A stretch of DNA of 64,000 nt. Origin: a virus. Of this stretch, positions 9,981-18,740 are shown piece by piece. The position numbers and the translations under genes are program-made. The notes under the pieces were generated by a model. That model was not told where the DNA came from and did not search any database. It saw only the letters and a list, made by a program, of their open reading frames with translations. Location: positions 57,178 to 121,177 of IMG/VR virus record IMGVR_UViG_3300009419_000009; one strand, 5' to 3'. Every line of letters starts with the position of its first letter. Position 1 is the first letter of the stretch.

Positions 9981-12900
9981 TCAGAACGGCTCCCATGGTT
10001 GGTCATTGCTGATCATGTCTGCACGAAGTTTTATTGTGCAGTTGCTGGTAACTGCTGATGTATAATACAAGCTGACATTTCCAGCACTGAGTGCCGCAGT
10101 AATTGACCCAAGAGCTGCCGCATTGGCAAATGTACTGATCATGTTGTATTGTGTTCTGTATGCATAGGTGCCATTGTGAATTACCATCACATCACTGACT
10201 TCATATGCATTAACTGTGTCATTTTCAACCTGCACAACATATTTTGCACTGCGATATCGTCCAGCATCAAATGTGTGAATCAGTGTTGGTGTGTTGTATG
10301 CAACAGGAATTTGTGGTGTTCCATTCCACCCAACTGTGCCGTCATGTTTGAACAATATGGTGTTGGCAGTGAGAGTACCGTTGGCTCCGGTGACTAGTAC
10401 ACCTTCGTCAATTGATTGTACAGTTACCAAACCTTGTGCAGCCGACATACCTGCTGTGACTGACAACGCCAGGTATCTACTGCTAATCACATCGCCCGGA
10501 GCAGGTGGCTCAGTGAATGTAATCACATTTCCGGTCACACTGTAGGCAGTAACTGGTTGTTGTAGTGTACCGTTAATGGCAATAAATGTGGCGGCTGTGG
10601 TTGCTTCACGAGAAGTTGTGAACTGTGTTGTTAAGCCGTCACCGCTGAATGTTTCTGCCACAATGGTTGCTGTTTGGCCGCTTTGTGGTTGATACCATTT
10701 GCCGCCATCCCAATATTCCATGTCATTGACAATGGTATTGAAACGCATCATACCAGCACTTGGCGAACCGTATCCTGCAAAGCCTGGACGTTGTGCTTCT
10801 GTACCACGTGGTATTAGAATTGCATCAGTTGAGTTGATTTGTAACTTTGCACCGGTTACCAGGTTGGCACCAATTGCTGAATTACCAATTATTACTTGAT
10901 TGTATGCACTTGATGTGCTGGCCCAGATCAGTGTTGCATCATTGCCACCACGAACATAAAAATCTCTGTTGTGGTTCTGTTGATCGTTAAAACGTGCGCC
11001 TTGGCTGACGTTTAGGTTACCACCAATTGCTGTGCCACCCTGTACATAGAATGCGCCACTTGAAGTGGTTGTGCTTGCGGTACTGTTGGCAATAGACACT
11101 TGACCGTAGAAGGTGGCTTTCTGATTGTTGTCCACACGCAGAGCAAGAGTAGTTGACGCTAGGCCATCTGTCTTGGTCCAAAGTTGAGCTTCACCGCCGA
11201 GGCCGTTGCTGACAACTGTGGTGCCTTGTGCCACATGGCGCCAACCAGACAGTTCTCTATATGCACCAGCACTGTATCCGTATGCGCCAACCACACCAGT
11301 GAAATCACCGTCTTGTAAGTTGGCAGGAGCATGGCCTGTGCCACGACTTGATGATGTGGTCCATCCAGGTGCTTGTCCCACAGTGTTTGCAGAGATTGCG
11401 CTCTGTGGCAAGTAAGCATCACCTTGATAGTAGATGTTTAGCGTGTCAGTACCAGTGAAGTCGCCATTGGTACCAATGCTCAGGCTCACAGTAGAAATTG
11501 TGTTGCCAGTTGCACGTTGGTAATTGAAGTTTTCGTTGTTTTGATCAACTGCTAGATTGCCGCTTGGACTCATGAACAAAATAGAGTTTGCTTCAAATGA
11601 TCCTAGTAGGAAATCGTATTGTACATTGGCAGTGGTGAATGTTGCACCACGTGGAGTACTGTTACCAATGTAGATATTGTTCATATCACCTGGCAGTGTT
11701 GGATTCAATACCAAGTTACCAGATGGAGAAATGTTACCGCTACCGCTGCCACTGATAGTCAATGTATCAGTGATTGTGACGTTGGTAAAGGTTGCCCTAA
11801 CTGGCGTACTGCTGCCAATGATCATGTTGTCAATGGTGCCAGTGGTTGTTGGGTTAATTGTTACATAACCATTGGCAGTTGGAGCAAATGTAATAATAGC
11901 ATTTGATCCACTTGCTGTTAGATTGTTGTCAACAACAGCGTTGTTGGCAGTTAGTCTGCCTTCAATACCAACTCCGCCCACAACTTGCAAGGCGCCGGTT
12001 GTTTGACTTGTGCTGGGATTTACATTGCTGAGTTTCAGCTGACCAAACTGTACGCTGCCATATGTGCCTGTGAACACGTTACCAGCACTTTCAACTGCGG
12101 CTTGCAGGTAAACCAAGTTGCTGGTGGTATTTTGCCAACCCAGGAAGGTACTGCGATCAGCACCTTCATAATAGTGCATGCGCAGGCCACGGTCTTTGCC
12201 ATCATTGGTTGTTAGTACGCTGGCATTGGCTAGTCCACCCATTTCAATAACAGGATCAACCACAGTCATGAACGTGGAATTGATTGTGCTTACTGTGCCA
12301 ATCACATTCAAGTTGCCTGTAACTGTTAGGTTGCCACCAATGCGTGTGTTCTTGTAAACACTCAGTCCACCGTCAACAATCAATGCACCTGTGCCAATTG
12401 AATCAGTTTCGACTGTGCTGGTGATTTCTGTAGAACCTGTGTTGGTGATGTTGATTCTGGCAATGCCTTGACCATCAGCAATGATAATTTGGTTGCTCAA
12501 CGTGTCAATTGTGCTGCCAGTGTTACCACCAAGAATCACATTGTTGTTGCCTGTTGATATTTGGCTACCAGCACGATAACCAAAAAATTGATTCTGTAGT
12601 GCTGTGCTTTGTAGACTCAAGCCAGCTTGTGATCCAATGGCAGTTGTGTTTTGTCCAGGACCTGCGGTACCAGTACGATAACCAACCAGGGTTATCTCAG
12701 CGCCGTTTGTGTTTGTTGCGGCTGCTTCGCTACCAATGATAGTAGACTTGGCGCCAAAATTTGTGCCACTGCCAATCTTCTGACCAATAATAACTGAGTC
12801 TGTTGATAGGTATGATGTGGCAGTGTTGCCTGCTAGTACAATAGAAGTTTGAGTTGCTTCAAGAACAGCTCTGCCGCTTGATACACCAATCACTCCACCA

Positions 12901-14297
12901 ACATTTAAGTTGCCACCAATACCAGTGCCACCTTGAACAACAAACGCACCAGTGTTGGCAGTTGTGGAATTTACACCGCTGACAACAAATGTGTTGCCAG
13001 TGGCATCAATGCGAATACGTGGAGCACCGCTACCATCTGCCACAACCACTTGATTGTTCAAGTCAGCAATTACATTGCCGTCATACGAGCCAAGGATTAC
13101 GTTAAATGATCCGCTGGTGATCAGTCGCCCGGAGTTGTGACCAAAGAATTGATTGTCTGTGCCTGTGACAATGTTGCCAGAGCTTTTACCAACCAAGGTA
13201 GAGTTTGCGCCAGGAGCACCTGCGCCTGCACCCATACCAATGATGGTTGTGTTTTCGCCAATGCTGGTTATGCCTTGTGCGGCGCCCAGTGCTGTTACAT
13301 TTGCACCAATGCCTATCTTGAGTTGATCTTTACCAATTACAACGTCATTGGTCTTGTTGCTTTGAACATAAACATTTTTGCTTTCAAAGCTGGCGCTGGT
13401 ACCAATATTCAAATTGCCGCCAATGCCTGCGCCGCCTGATCCAGTCACTACCAGTGCGCCAATGTTTGCACTTGAACTGTTGAGACCGTTGTCTACCAGT
13501 ACACTGGCATTGCCTGCGGGCAACCAGATGCTCTTTTTACGATCTGGCTGTATGTATATGTCGTTGTTGGTTCCACCAAATGTGTGTATCTCTGCGCCAG
13601 AGCCTGTACTTGTTTTGACAGCAAGCGCACCAGCATTGCTGGTATCTGTTATCATCAGACCATAACGTGTGCTTGACTCTTGTGTGATTTGCACAACAGG
13701 TATGTTGCCGTTGATTGCAACTGCACCTGTGTTGGCTCCAAATACTGATCCGCTGCCACCAACCTGCAAATTTTGTGTAAAACTTGCTCCGCCTTTTACC
13801 TGCAGAGCACCTGTGTTGGTGTCAGTTGCTTCGACCACGCTGGAGTCTGTTCCAGCTGTTCTAATTGTGGTATTGCCAATTATCAAATTGGCATAGGCTG
13901 TTCTGTTGATTACACCCTGTGTGGTTCCTGTTTCTGTTGTTAGCAGGCCTTGAAAACTGCCATCTGCTTCGCGCCAGACCCAGGCTGAATTCAGTGGGCC
14001 ATAATTGGTTGGTGTAACTGGTTGAAGGTTTCTATCTATTAGAATACCCACATCATAGCTGGGAGTGCCTGCGTATCCATTGTTGAATATCACCAGCGGA
14101 TCATTGACCAGTGTGTTTGTGCTGTTGATTGTGTTGGTGTTTCCAGAAACCGTAAGGTTTCCAACAATAGCAATATTAGAATTGATTGTTACATCTGGGT
14201 TAAACAAAGACCCAACGATTGTACCTGGAGCAATTTTTACGTTAGCAAAAATAGTTGCATCAGTGATCTGATTATTTTTAATCCGCGTTACGGCCAT
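9981..14297 (-). CDS. Giant modular tail-fibre-like protein, 1,438 aa
   Basis: The start is the ATG at 14295-14297, preceded by AGGAACC. The first 150 residues have the fibre module NGN/TVSGNTNTINS and DVGILIDR. TGALxVxGGxGxGGNLNVG repeats recur through the protein. Two blocks at about residues 339-430 and 499-612 contain IIGMGAG, TLVGKSSGN, FFGHNSG and NVILGS-type repeats, resembling the left-handed beta-roll head of YadA-like trimeric adhesins. Around residues 1180-1300 is a module with IPRGTEAQRP, GMMRFNT and EYWDGGKWY, followed by a beta module (INGTLQQPVTAYSVTGNVI). The last ~100 residues (YRSAKYVVQVENDTVNAYEV) are shared with the 645-aa neighbour. It is probably a trimeric receptor-binding fibre; orientation and receptor are unknown. 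Confidence 0.8.
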   Translation of the reverse strand: MAVTRIKNNQITDATIFANVKIAPGTIVGSLFNPDVTINSNIAIVGNLTVSGNTNTINSTNTLVNDPLVIFNNGYAGTPSYDVGILIDRNLQPVTPTNYGPLNSAWVWREADGSFQGLLTTETGTTQGVINRTAYANLIIGNTTIRTAGTDSSVVEATDTNTGALQVKGGASFTQNLQVGGSGSVFGANTGAVAINGNIPVVQITQESSTRYGLMITDTSNAGALAVKTSTGSGAEIHTFGGTNNDIYIQPDRKKSIWLPAGNASVLVDNGLNSSSANIGALVVTGSGGAGIGGNLNIGTSASFESKNVYVQSNKTNDVVIGKDQLKIGIGANVTALGAAQGITSIGENTTIIGMGAGAGAPGANSTLVGKSSGNIVTGTDNQFFGHNSGRLITSGSFNVILGSYDGNVIADLNNQVVVADGSGAPRIRIDATGNTFVVSGVNSTTANTGAFVVQGGTGIGGNLNVGGVIGVSSGRAVLEATQTSIVLAGNTATSYLSTDSVIIGQKIGSGTNFGAKSTIIGSEAAATNTNGAEITLVGYRTGTAGPGQNTTAIGSQAGLSLQSTALQNQFFGYRAGSQISTGNNNVILGGNTGSTIDTLSNQIIIADGQGIARINITNTGSTEITSTVETDSIGTGALIVDGGLSVYKNTRIGGNLTVTGNLNVIGTVSTINSTFMTVVDPVIEMGGLANASVLTTNDGKDRGLRMHYYEGADRSTFLGWQNTTSNLVYLQAAVESAGNVFTGTYGSVQFGQLKLSNVNPSTSQTTGALQVVGGVGIEGRLTANNAVVDNNLTASGSNAIITFAPTANGYVTINPTTTGTIDNMIIGSSTPVRATFTNVTITDTLTISGSGSGNISPSGNLVLNPTLPGDMNNIYIGNSTPRGATFTTANVQYDFLLGSFEANSILFMSPSGNLAVDQNNENFNYQRATGNTISTVSLSIGTNGDFTGTDTLNIYYQGDAYLPQSAISANTVGQAPGWTTSSSRGTGHAPANLQDGDFTGVVGAYGYSAGAYRELSGWRHVAQGTTVVSNGLGGEAQLWTKTDGLASTTLALRVDNNQKATFYGQVSIANSTASTTTSSGAFYVQGGTAIGGNLNVSQGARFNDQQNHNRDFYVRGGNDATLIWASTSSAYNQVIIGNSAIGANLVTGAKLQINSTDAILIPRGTEAQRPGFAGYGSPSAGMMRFNTIVNDMEYWDGGKWYQPQSGQTATIVAETFSGDGLTTQFTTSREATTAATFIAINGTLQQPVTAYSVTGNVITFTEPPAPGDVISSRYLALSVTAGMSAAQGLVTVQSIDEGVLVTGANGTLTANTILFKHDGTVGWNGTPQIPVAYNTPTLIHTFDAGRYRSAKYVVQVENDTVNAYEVSDVMVIHNGTYAYRTQYNMISTFANAAALGSITAALSAGNVSLYYTSAVTSNCTIKLRADMISNDQPWEPF

Positions 14298-14324
14298 TAT
14301 TCTGGTTCCTAGAGCATCGGTTAT

Positions 14325-14348
14325 AGCTATTTAGCAGACCAAATAGCT
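14325..14348. repeat. Perfect 8-bp inverted repeat over a late promoter
   Basis: AGCTATTT and AAATAGCT are separated by 8 bases; the minus-strand late motif GCTAAATA overlaps one arm. There is no T run on the minus strand after it, so it is a poor terminator for the gene ending at 14392. Confidence 0.6.
14328..14335 (-). promoter_or_regulatory. Late promoter motif GCTAAATA
   Basis: A TAAATA core 31 bases upstream of the ATG at 14297, in the only sizeable gap (94 bases) between the two large fibre genes. Confidence 0.55.
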
Positions 14349-14391
14349 TTTGATTCTAGCTTGGTTTTGACGCAAAATTTGTAAATTTTGG

Positions 14392-16329
14392 TTAGATAAC
14401 TGGGTCTGTGATGTACATCGCGTGATATTTTATCTGCGTGTCTGCATTGGTGCCCTGTGCTTTGATATTCATTATAGCAGTAAAGCTAACTTCAGTGCTC
14501 CAGGTTAGCATGGACGACCCAGTCTTGCTCACAAACGTGCTGGTGTGAAATCCTGCCAGGTCATCATGCACAACATACAATTCACCTATTTCGTAATTGT
14601 CACCTGTTACAGTTTTGGCTGTGTAGGTATATTTGGCAGCACGGTATAAATGAATGTCCCAAGTGTCAACAGTAAAAGTAGAAACACCTACATTGGCATA
14701 CGCTGTGTCCACCACAATTGGATTTGTTGCAACCGATATTCCAGCTGAAAGAGAACGTATTTCAATAATGTCTGTGGTCAACGGAACTGTGGAAAAAGTA
14801 ATTATGTTTCCTGCCACAGAGTATGTGGTGCTTGGTCGCTGTATCACACCGTTGAAATTGACCAGTACAGATGTTGTGGTACTTTCTTGTGCCAGGCTAA
14901 ACGATGCTGATGTTCCGTCTGGAACTATAGTTTCGCTAGTGATTACATTGGTTGTGGGATTGATCCAGCCAGCACCATCGTACCATTCAATTGATCCTAG
15001 ATCTGTGCTGAATCTAAGATCGCCCACTTGTTCCAGTCCTGGAGTTGGACGTTGTGCTTCTGTGCCAACTGGCAATCTCAAAACACTGCTGGTATCAATT
15101 ACCACACGATCATTGTTGAAGCCAGTTAGTCTTAGTTCACCTGCAACAGTGCTAACAGTGTTGTCAGCGATGGTTATGTCCTGCCAGGTTATTTTGCCAT
15201 CTTCAATCCTGCCCTGTTCCACACCTCTCACGCTAAAAATCACGTTGCCTGCAAAGATTCCGCCTGCGTCACTGTTGTCGTTTACAATAACTCTACTGCG
15301 TCCCAATGGACCATCAAAAATACTTCTAGTAGATGCCGCGCTAACACTGATAAGAGAATCAACATATGATTTGGTTGCCGCATCACTGGCCAGCGTTGGC
15401 ACACCAACATCTGTTACTCTGTGGTTGTTAACAGTGATTACGCCATTGCCGTTGGGATCTAAAATCAAGTCTTGATTGGTAGTAGCAGTTCTTATTCTGT
15501 TGTTGAGAACTTCAACATCACCCATTCTGGTAATACCGTTGGCTCGTAAATTTTGCCCGTCATAGGTTAAAAAGCTGGTTCCTTTGATCTTGCTATTTTC
15601 AGCTGCATCAGCAAACAACACCTGATTGGTGTTGACGTTGTCCAATCTTATATTGCCAGTTCTTAATAAACTGTTGCTGTTAAAGAAGGTCAAGTTGGTA
15701 GTGGTCACTACCCAGTTGTTTGCCGCAATGTATGCAATACTGGTTGGATTGCTGTTTTGTATCACTAGGTTAGCAGGTGCTAGTGTGTCAAATGTTTGAG
15801 AACCTGTGACAGTGAGATTGGCCAAAACCATGGCACTGTTGGCATTAAAAAATTTAAGGCCAGGGTTGTCAATCAATATGTTGTTGTTGGCAGCAACAAA
15901 GGGAATGCGATCAGCTGATAAATTACTGATGTTGGCTGTGGCAAATGTTCCTAGTACATTTGCATTCAAATATGTAAAAGTAGCTGGACGAGGATCTAGT
16001 CCACCAATAACAGTTCCGTCCACACGACCACTGATAACATTTGCATTGATAACTGTTACGTTGGCAATACCATTGGCTTGTAGCGTAAGATTTTGATTTA
16101 GTCCTTGGGTAGTAACTAGAGCACCTGCGTCTAGCACCACGTTGCCTATTGCGGCATTGCCGCCAACGTTGAAAACATATGGACCACCGCTGCCACCTCG
16201 CAACGCCATTATGAACTCTGAGAAATTCAAAGTAACCAACTCAAACGAATTGGTCGTAAAAGTCAGATCTATGCCTTGCCGGTCTAATTCCTGCAATAGC
16301 ATGGGTCCTGCAACTCTTCCAATGGCCAT
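14392..16329 (-). CDS. Modular tail-fibre-like protein, 645 aa
   Basis: The start is the ATG at 16327-16329, with a strong AGGAGGAAG ribosome-binding site. The N-terminal ~50 residues (MAIGRVAGPMLLQELDRQG) differ from the neighbours and may be the virion-attachment end. The middle is made of beta segments rich in Asn, Ala and Thr with several NANVxG and LTVTGSQTF units and an SDAATKSYVDSLIS segment. From about residue 415 it has LPVGTEAQRP, GDLRFST and IEWYDGAGW, then a beta module (VNFNGVIQRPSTTYSVAGN) and a C-terminal ~100-residue domain starting YRAAKYTYTAKT. The last three modules are paralogous to the end of the 1,438-aa protein, and part of them to the 138-aa protein next door. It is probably another fibre or baseplate-edge subunit. 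Confidence 0.78.
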   Translation of the reverse strand: MAIGRVAGPMLLQELDRQGIDLTFTTNSFELVTLNFSEFIMALRGGSGGPYVFNVGGNAAIGNVVLDAGALVTTQGLNQNLTLQANGIANVTVINANVISGRVDGTVIGGLDPRPATFTYLNANVLGTFATANISNLSADRIPFVAANNNILIDNPGLKFFNANSAMVLANLTVTGSQTFDTLAPANLVIQNSNPTSIAYIAANNWVVTTTNLTFFNSNSLLRTGNIRLDNVNTNQVLFADAAENSKIKGTSFLTYDGQNLRANGITRMGDVEVLNNRIRTATTNQDLILDPNGNGVITVNNHRVTDVGVPTLASDAATKSYVDSLISVSAASTRSIFDGPLGRSRVIVNDNSDAGGIFAGNVIFSVRGVEQGRIEDGKITWQDITIADNTVSTVAGELRLTGFNNDRVVIDTSSVLRLPVGTEAQRPTPGLEQVGDLRFSTDLGSIEWYDGAGWINPTTNVITSETIVPDGTSASFSLAQESTTTSVLVNFNGVIQRPSTTYSVAGNIITFSTVPLTTDIIEIRSLSAGISVATNPIVVDTAYANVGVSTFTVDTWDIHLYRAAKYTYTAKTVTGDNYEIGELYVVHDDLAGFHTSTFVSKTGSSMLTWSTEVSFTAIMNIKAQGTNADTQIKYHAMYITDPVI

Positions 16330-16347
16330 TTGCTTCCTCCTACTCTG

Positions 16348-16355
16348 TATTTACC
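16348..16355 (-). promoter_or_regulatory. Late promoter motif GGTAAATA
   Basis: This motif lies 19 bases upstream of the ATG at 16329. GGTAAATA is the commonest form of the motif in this window (five copies). Confidence 0.6.
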
Positions 16356-16362
16356 GAGTAGA

Positions 16363-16779
16363 TTATGCCGCTACTGTGCTGGCGTATCCGTGCAAAACTA
16401 TTACAGTTTGTCCAAACGGAGGTGCTGAAGTAAATGTAATTGTTGTACCGCTGACTGTGTATGCCACACCAGGATTTTGAAAAATGTTACCAACAACCAC
16501 AATAATACGAGTTTCTTGTCCTGCAGAATAACTCTGACTCATTGTAAATGGTGTGGTGAATCCATCGCCAGTGAATGTGTCTTTAGTAACGTTAACCGGA
16601 CCTTCACGTGTGAGCGTGTTCCATTGAGCACTGTAGTATACTTCTACCAAGTTGGTATCTGTGTTGAATCTAAAGTCACCTGAAATTGGTGTGAGTGGAC
16701 GTAGACTTGTTGGGCCAAATGGCATGACTGCGCCACTGCCAGCTGTTCTAATCCTGTCGTTTTTAAGATGTCGTCCCAT
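16363..16779 (-). CDS. Small virion protein sharing the fibre C-terminal module, 138 aa
   Basis: The start is the ATG at 16777-16779, one base after the stop of the upstream gene, so translation is probably coupled. The protein is almost entirely the module seen near the ends of the two larger fibre proteins: a LRPLTPISGDFRFNTDTN segment, then VEVYYSAQWN, TFTGDGFTTPFTMS, and IFQNPGVAYTVSGTTITF. It may be a free-standing copy of that module, perhaps a chaperone, cap or exchangeable tip. No signal peptide or catalytic motif is visible. Confidence 0.68.
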   Translation of the reverse strand: MGRHLKNDRIRTAGSGAVMPFGPTSLRPLTPISGDFRFNTDTNLVEVYYSAQWNTLTREGPVNVTKDTFTGDGFTTPFTMSQSYSAGQETRIIVVVGNIFQNPGVAYTVSGTTITFTSAPPFGQTVIVLHGYASTVAA

Positions 16780-16780
16780 A

Positions 16781-17107
16781 TTAGATATTTGTAAAGCTCA
16801 CTGTGGCAATGAGCAAATTGTCAGTTAGATTATCCACCCCCACGTTGCCTTGAATTGAATCGCCTGTGTCTAATAGAATACGTTCATTTTCTAAAATGTA
16901 TGTATCACCGCCTGCAATTCGCAAGTTATGGTAAATGACTGTGTTTGCATAATCTGTACTGCCGCTTGGCATTAAAAATATATTGCAAGTCAAAGTGTTT
17001 GCAGATTTATTACACAAGTACATGGTGGTAACCGCAACATTGCTGTTTGCAGTCAAGATAGGCAATGCTGTTGCCGAGTACTTCATTGGAGAATTGGTAA
17101 TTGCCAT
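16781..17107 (-). CDS. Small beta-rich virion protein, 108 aa
   Basis: The start is the ATG at 17105-17107, 12 bases after the stop of the 222-aa gene. The sequence is short, beta-rich and without charged runs: MYLCNKSANTLTCNIFL, then a GGDTYILENERILLDTGDSI segment and a hydrophobic end (LLIATVSFTNI). This pattern of evenly spaced strands suits a single Ig-like or jelly-roll domain. It is sandwiched between fibre-type genes in one transcription unit. I recall similar small proteins in aquatic T4-like phages annotated only as structural. The function is unknown. Confidence 0.65.
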   Translation of the reverse strand: MAITNSPMKYSATALPILTANSNVAVTTMYLCNKSANTLTCNIFLMPSGSTDYANTVIYHNLRIAGGDTYILENERILLDTGDSIQGNVGVDNLTDNLLIATVSFTNI

Positions 17108-17119
17108 TCTTTATTTTTC

Positions 17120-17788
17120 CTAAAATATAATTGAGTAAACGATTGCTCTTTTTTTGCTAATAAGTTCTTCGCCAACCACTGTGCCATCACCGGTGGTAAC
17201 ATACACACCTGTTCCACCAGCGGCAACATTGCCACCGTGAACGGTATTTCTGTCGCTGACCACGGCAGGAGCACTTGGATATATTTGCAAAGCTAGATTG
17301 CTGTTTACTTTTATATACTGAGTGGTAACTCCTTCTGCGGCAATGCTCACATTGGTATTACTGGTCACCCAGTTTGGTCCTACATTCAAGTTGGCGCTCA
17401 ACTCTGGTGCAAGATCTTCGTTTAATTTTGTTAGGCCTGTGCTGGTGGCAACAATGTTAGATTCAAGTCCGCTAGGGTCTTTTACTGTCCACGAATCAAA
17501 ATCTTCATTCCACAACAAATATGTGTTTGGAGAGCTGCCACGATTGACTTCAATACCAGCACTTAATGAAGGTGCCGCATCTGGCGCCAAATTTGCAGTA
17601 AGTGTAATCTGGTTGTCAGTTATGTAAGTGTTTTGGATGTTTGCGGCAGTGTAGTTCAACAGGTATGTATCGCCATTGATACGCAGATTTCCGTTGATAA
17701 TTACCACATTTGAATCCAAAGTGATAGGATCACTTCTATTGACTGTGTTAATTGTGTATGGACCGCTAACGTTTTTAATAATGCTCAT
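17120..17788 (-). CDS. Fibre-module protein, 222 aa
   Basis: The start is the ATG at 17786-17788. Residues 1-60 hold the fibre unit DSNVVIINGNLRINGDTYLL, followed by IQNTYITDNQITLTANL. At about 75-105 is an SAGIEVNRGSSPNTYLLWNE segment of the kind seen in tail-fibre spacer modules, then VKDPSGLE. Later segments (GPNWVTSNTNVSI, YIKVNSNLALQIYPSAP) continue the beta pattern. It shares the INGNL/ITDN unit with the N-terminus of the 1,438-aa fibre. It heads a three-gene unit (222, 108 and 138 aa) with its own late promoter. It is probably a small fibre or surface component. Confidence 0.68.
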   Translation of the reverse strand: MSIIKNVSGPYTINTVNRSDPITLDSNVVIINGNLRINGDTYLLNYTAANIQNTYITDNQITLTANLAPDAAPSLSAGIEVNRGSSPNTYLLWNEDFDSWTVKDPSGLESNIVATSTGLTKLNEDLAPELSANLNVGPNWVTSNTNVSIAAEGVTTQYIKVNSNLALQIYPSAPAVVSDRNTVHGGNVAAGGTGVYVTTGDGTVVGEELISKKRAIVYSIIF

Positions 17789-17807
17789 ATGAATTCGCCA
17801 TTTGCTT

Positions 17808-17815
17808 TATTTATG
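17808..17815 (-). promoter_or_regulatory. Late promoter motif CATAAATA
   Basis: This motif lies 20 bases upstream of the ATG at 17788 and just downstream of the terminator at 17835-17856. Confidence 0.6.
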
Positions 17816-17834
17816 CGGTAAGGAGCTCAAACAA

Positions 17835-17856
17835 AAAGAGGGCCGAAGCCCTCTTT
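17835..17856 (-). terminator. Intrinsic terminator with UUCG tetraloop
   Basis: A 9-bp perfect stem (AAAGAGGGC/GCCCTCTTT) is closed on the minus strand by TTCG and followed by a T-rich tract. It lies about 24 bases beyond the stop codon at 17880. Confidence 0.85.
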
Positions 17857-17879
17857 AGGATCCACTGCAAACGAGGATA

Positions 17880-18608
17880 TTAAGCGTTGGCTAACACAAC
17901 AGTAGGTAGTTCTACTACTGATGGGCCGTCTGCGGCTGATGGGTTTCCACCGCTGGTGCCTGCTTCTGCAGATCCAGTAATGGTCCATTTTGCAGTATCA
18001 CCATCAGGAACATCAAATCCTGTGCCGCCGTCGGTGTTTTGTACCAATTCAACTTTGTTCTTGTTGATCTTCTTGACCCAGTATGTGCTGCTTTGGCTGT
18101 CTGTAGCAACAATGGCCATTTCGCCAGCGGCGCTTGGTGTAGCGGCCACTAGCTTGCAAACTGCGGTGCCGTCTTGCGATCTAACTCTAAAACGCTTGCT
18201 ACCAACTTGTTTCAAAATGTCGTTGCCAGTGGTGCGGTTTGTGGAACTGATACGCACTTGCGGTGCCAGTGCATTAGCACGAGCAGTTGCAGCCGATACG
18301 GAAGTTAATACTGCTGTCAAAGTTAGTGTACCTTGTGTGCCTGTGTCTGCAGAGATAGTTGCTGATGTGTAGCCAGAACCAACTGTGCTAATGGACACGT
18401 TGCCAATTACACCGTTTGCAAAAGCATTGACAGTACCAACTGCTTGTGTACTACCTGCAATCTGCGGTGCAGAAATTGTTAGTGCATCACCTGTTGTGTA
18501 GCCAGATGAATTGTTAGTGCCACCTAATGTGACACTGGAGATACCTTCACCGCCAATGTTGTCGGGGTTTGATTCACCAAAGAATTTTTTATTTAGAGGA
18601 CGTCCCAT
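17880..18608 (-). CDS. Virion protein next to the capsid gene, 242 aa
   Basis: I place the start at the ATG 18606-18608 rather than at 18662, because AGGAGAAAAC sits directly before it and the protein then begins MGRPLNKKFFG. Residues 20-100 contain two VxxGSGYTxxxI-type units (SSGYTTGDALTISAP, VSISTVGSGYTSATIS), the same unit that recurs in the giant protein at the right end of the window. The C-terminal half is globular: FRVRSQDGTAVCKLV, GEMAIVATDSQSSTYWVKKI. It lies directly downstream of gp23 on the same strand but has a separate promoter. A head decoration or head-surface role is a guess from position; the family is not recognised. Confidence 0.65.
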   Translation of the reverse strand: MGRPLNKKFFGESNPDNIGGEGISSVTLGGTNNSSGYTTGDALTISAPQIAGSTQAVGTVNAFANGVIGNVSISTVGSGYTSATISADTGTQGTLTLTAVLTSVSAATARANALAPQVRISSTNRTTGNDILKQVGSKRFRVRSQDGTAVCKLVAATPSAAGEMAIVATDSQSSTYWVKKINKNKVELVQNTDGGTGFDVPDGDTAKWTITGSAEAGTSGGNPSAADGPSVVELPTVVLANA

Positions 18609-18667
18609 TTGTTTTCTCCTTAATATGATTAGCGTTCTAGGCCTACGCGGTGGGTACCGCATAAGTT

Positions 18668-18682
18668 ACTTGAGTGTCAAGT
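18668..18682 (-). other. Hairpin at the predicted 5' end of the late mRNA for the 242-aa gene
   Basis: ACTTGA-GTG-TCAAGT is a perfect 6-bp stem with a 3-base loop. It starts within a few bases of the initiation point predicted from the late motif at 18691-18698. A second inverted repeat, GCGGT/ACCGC, lies at about 18640-18653 in the same leader. Confidence 0.5.
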
Positions 18683-18690
18683 GAACATTA

Positions 18691-18698
18691 TATTTACC
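18691..18698 (-). promoter_or_regulatory. Late promoter motif GGTAAATA
   Basis: The motif lies 83 bases upstream of the ATG at 18608, giving the longest late leader in the window. It is back to back with the plus-strand sigma70-like promoter at 18706-18734. Confidence 0.55.
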
Positions 18699-18705
18699 TA
18701 ATAGT

Positions 18706-18734
18706 TTGCTTTGTAGTTGTGTCTGCTATATAAT
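18706..18734 (+). promoter_or_regulatory. Sigma70-like promoter TTGCTT-N17-TATAAT
   Basis: A perfect -10 hexamer (18729-18734) lies 17 bases after a TTGCTT -35 (18706-18711). The same -35 and spacing recur before gp55. It faces right, against the head genes, and is followed within 75 bases by an intrinsic terminator. Confidence 0.55.
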
Positions 18735-18740
18735 AGCTAC

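Noticed and set aside
14654-15475. Plus-strand open frame of 273 codons inside the 645-aa fibre gene
   Set aside because: It lies antisense to a clearly protein-like fibre gene, is rich in Ser/Val/Thr/Leu from reverse-reading of repeats, and has no family motif or promoter.
18609-18662. Longer start at 18662 for the 242-aa protein
   Set aside because: The additional 18 residues are Arg/Pro-rich and cover the leader hairpin, while a strong AGGAGAAAAC sits right before the ATG at 18608.
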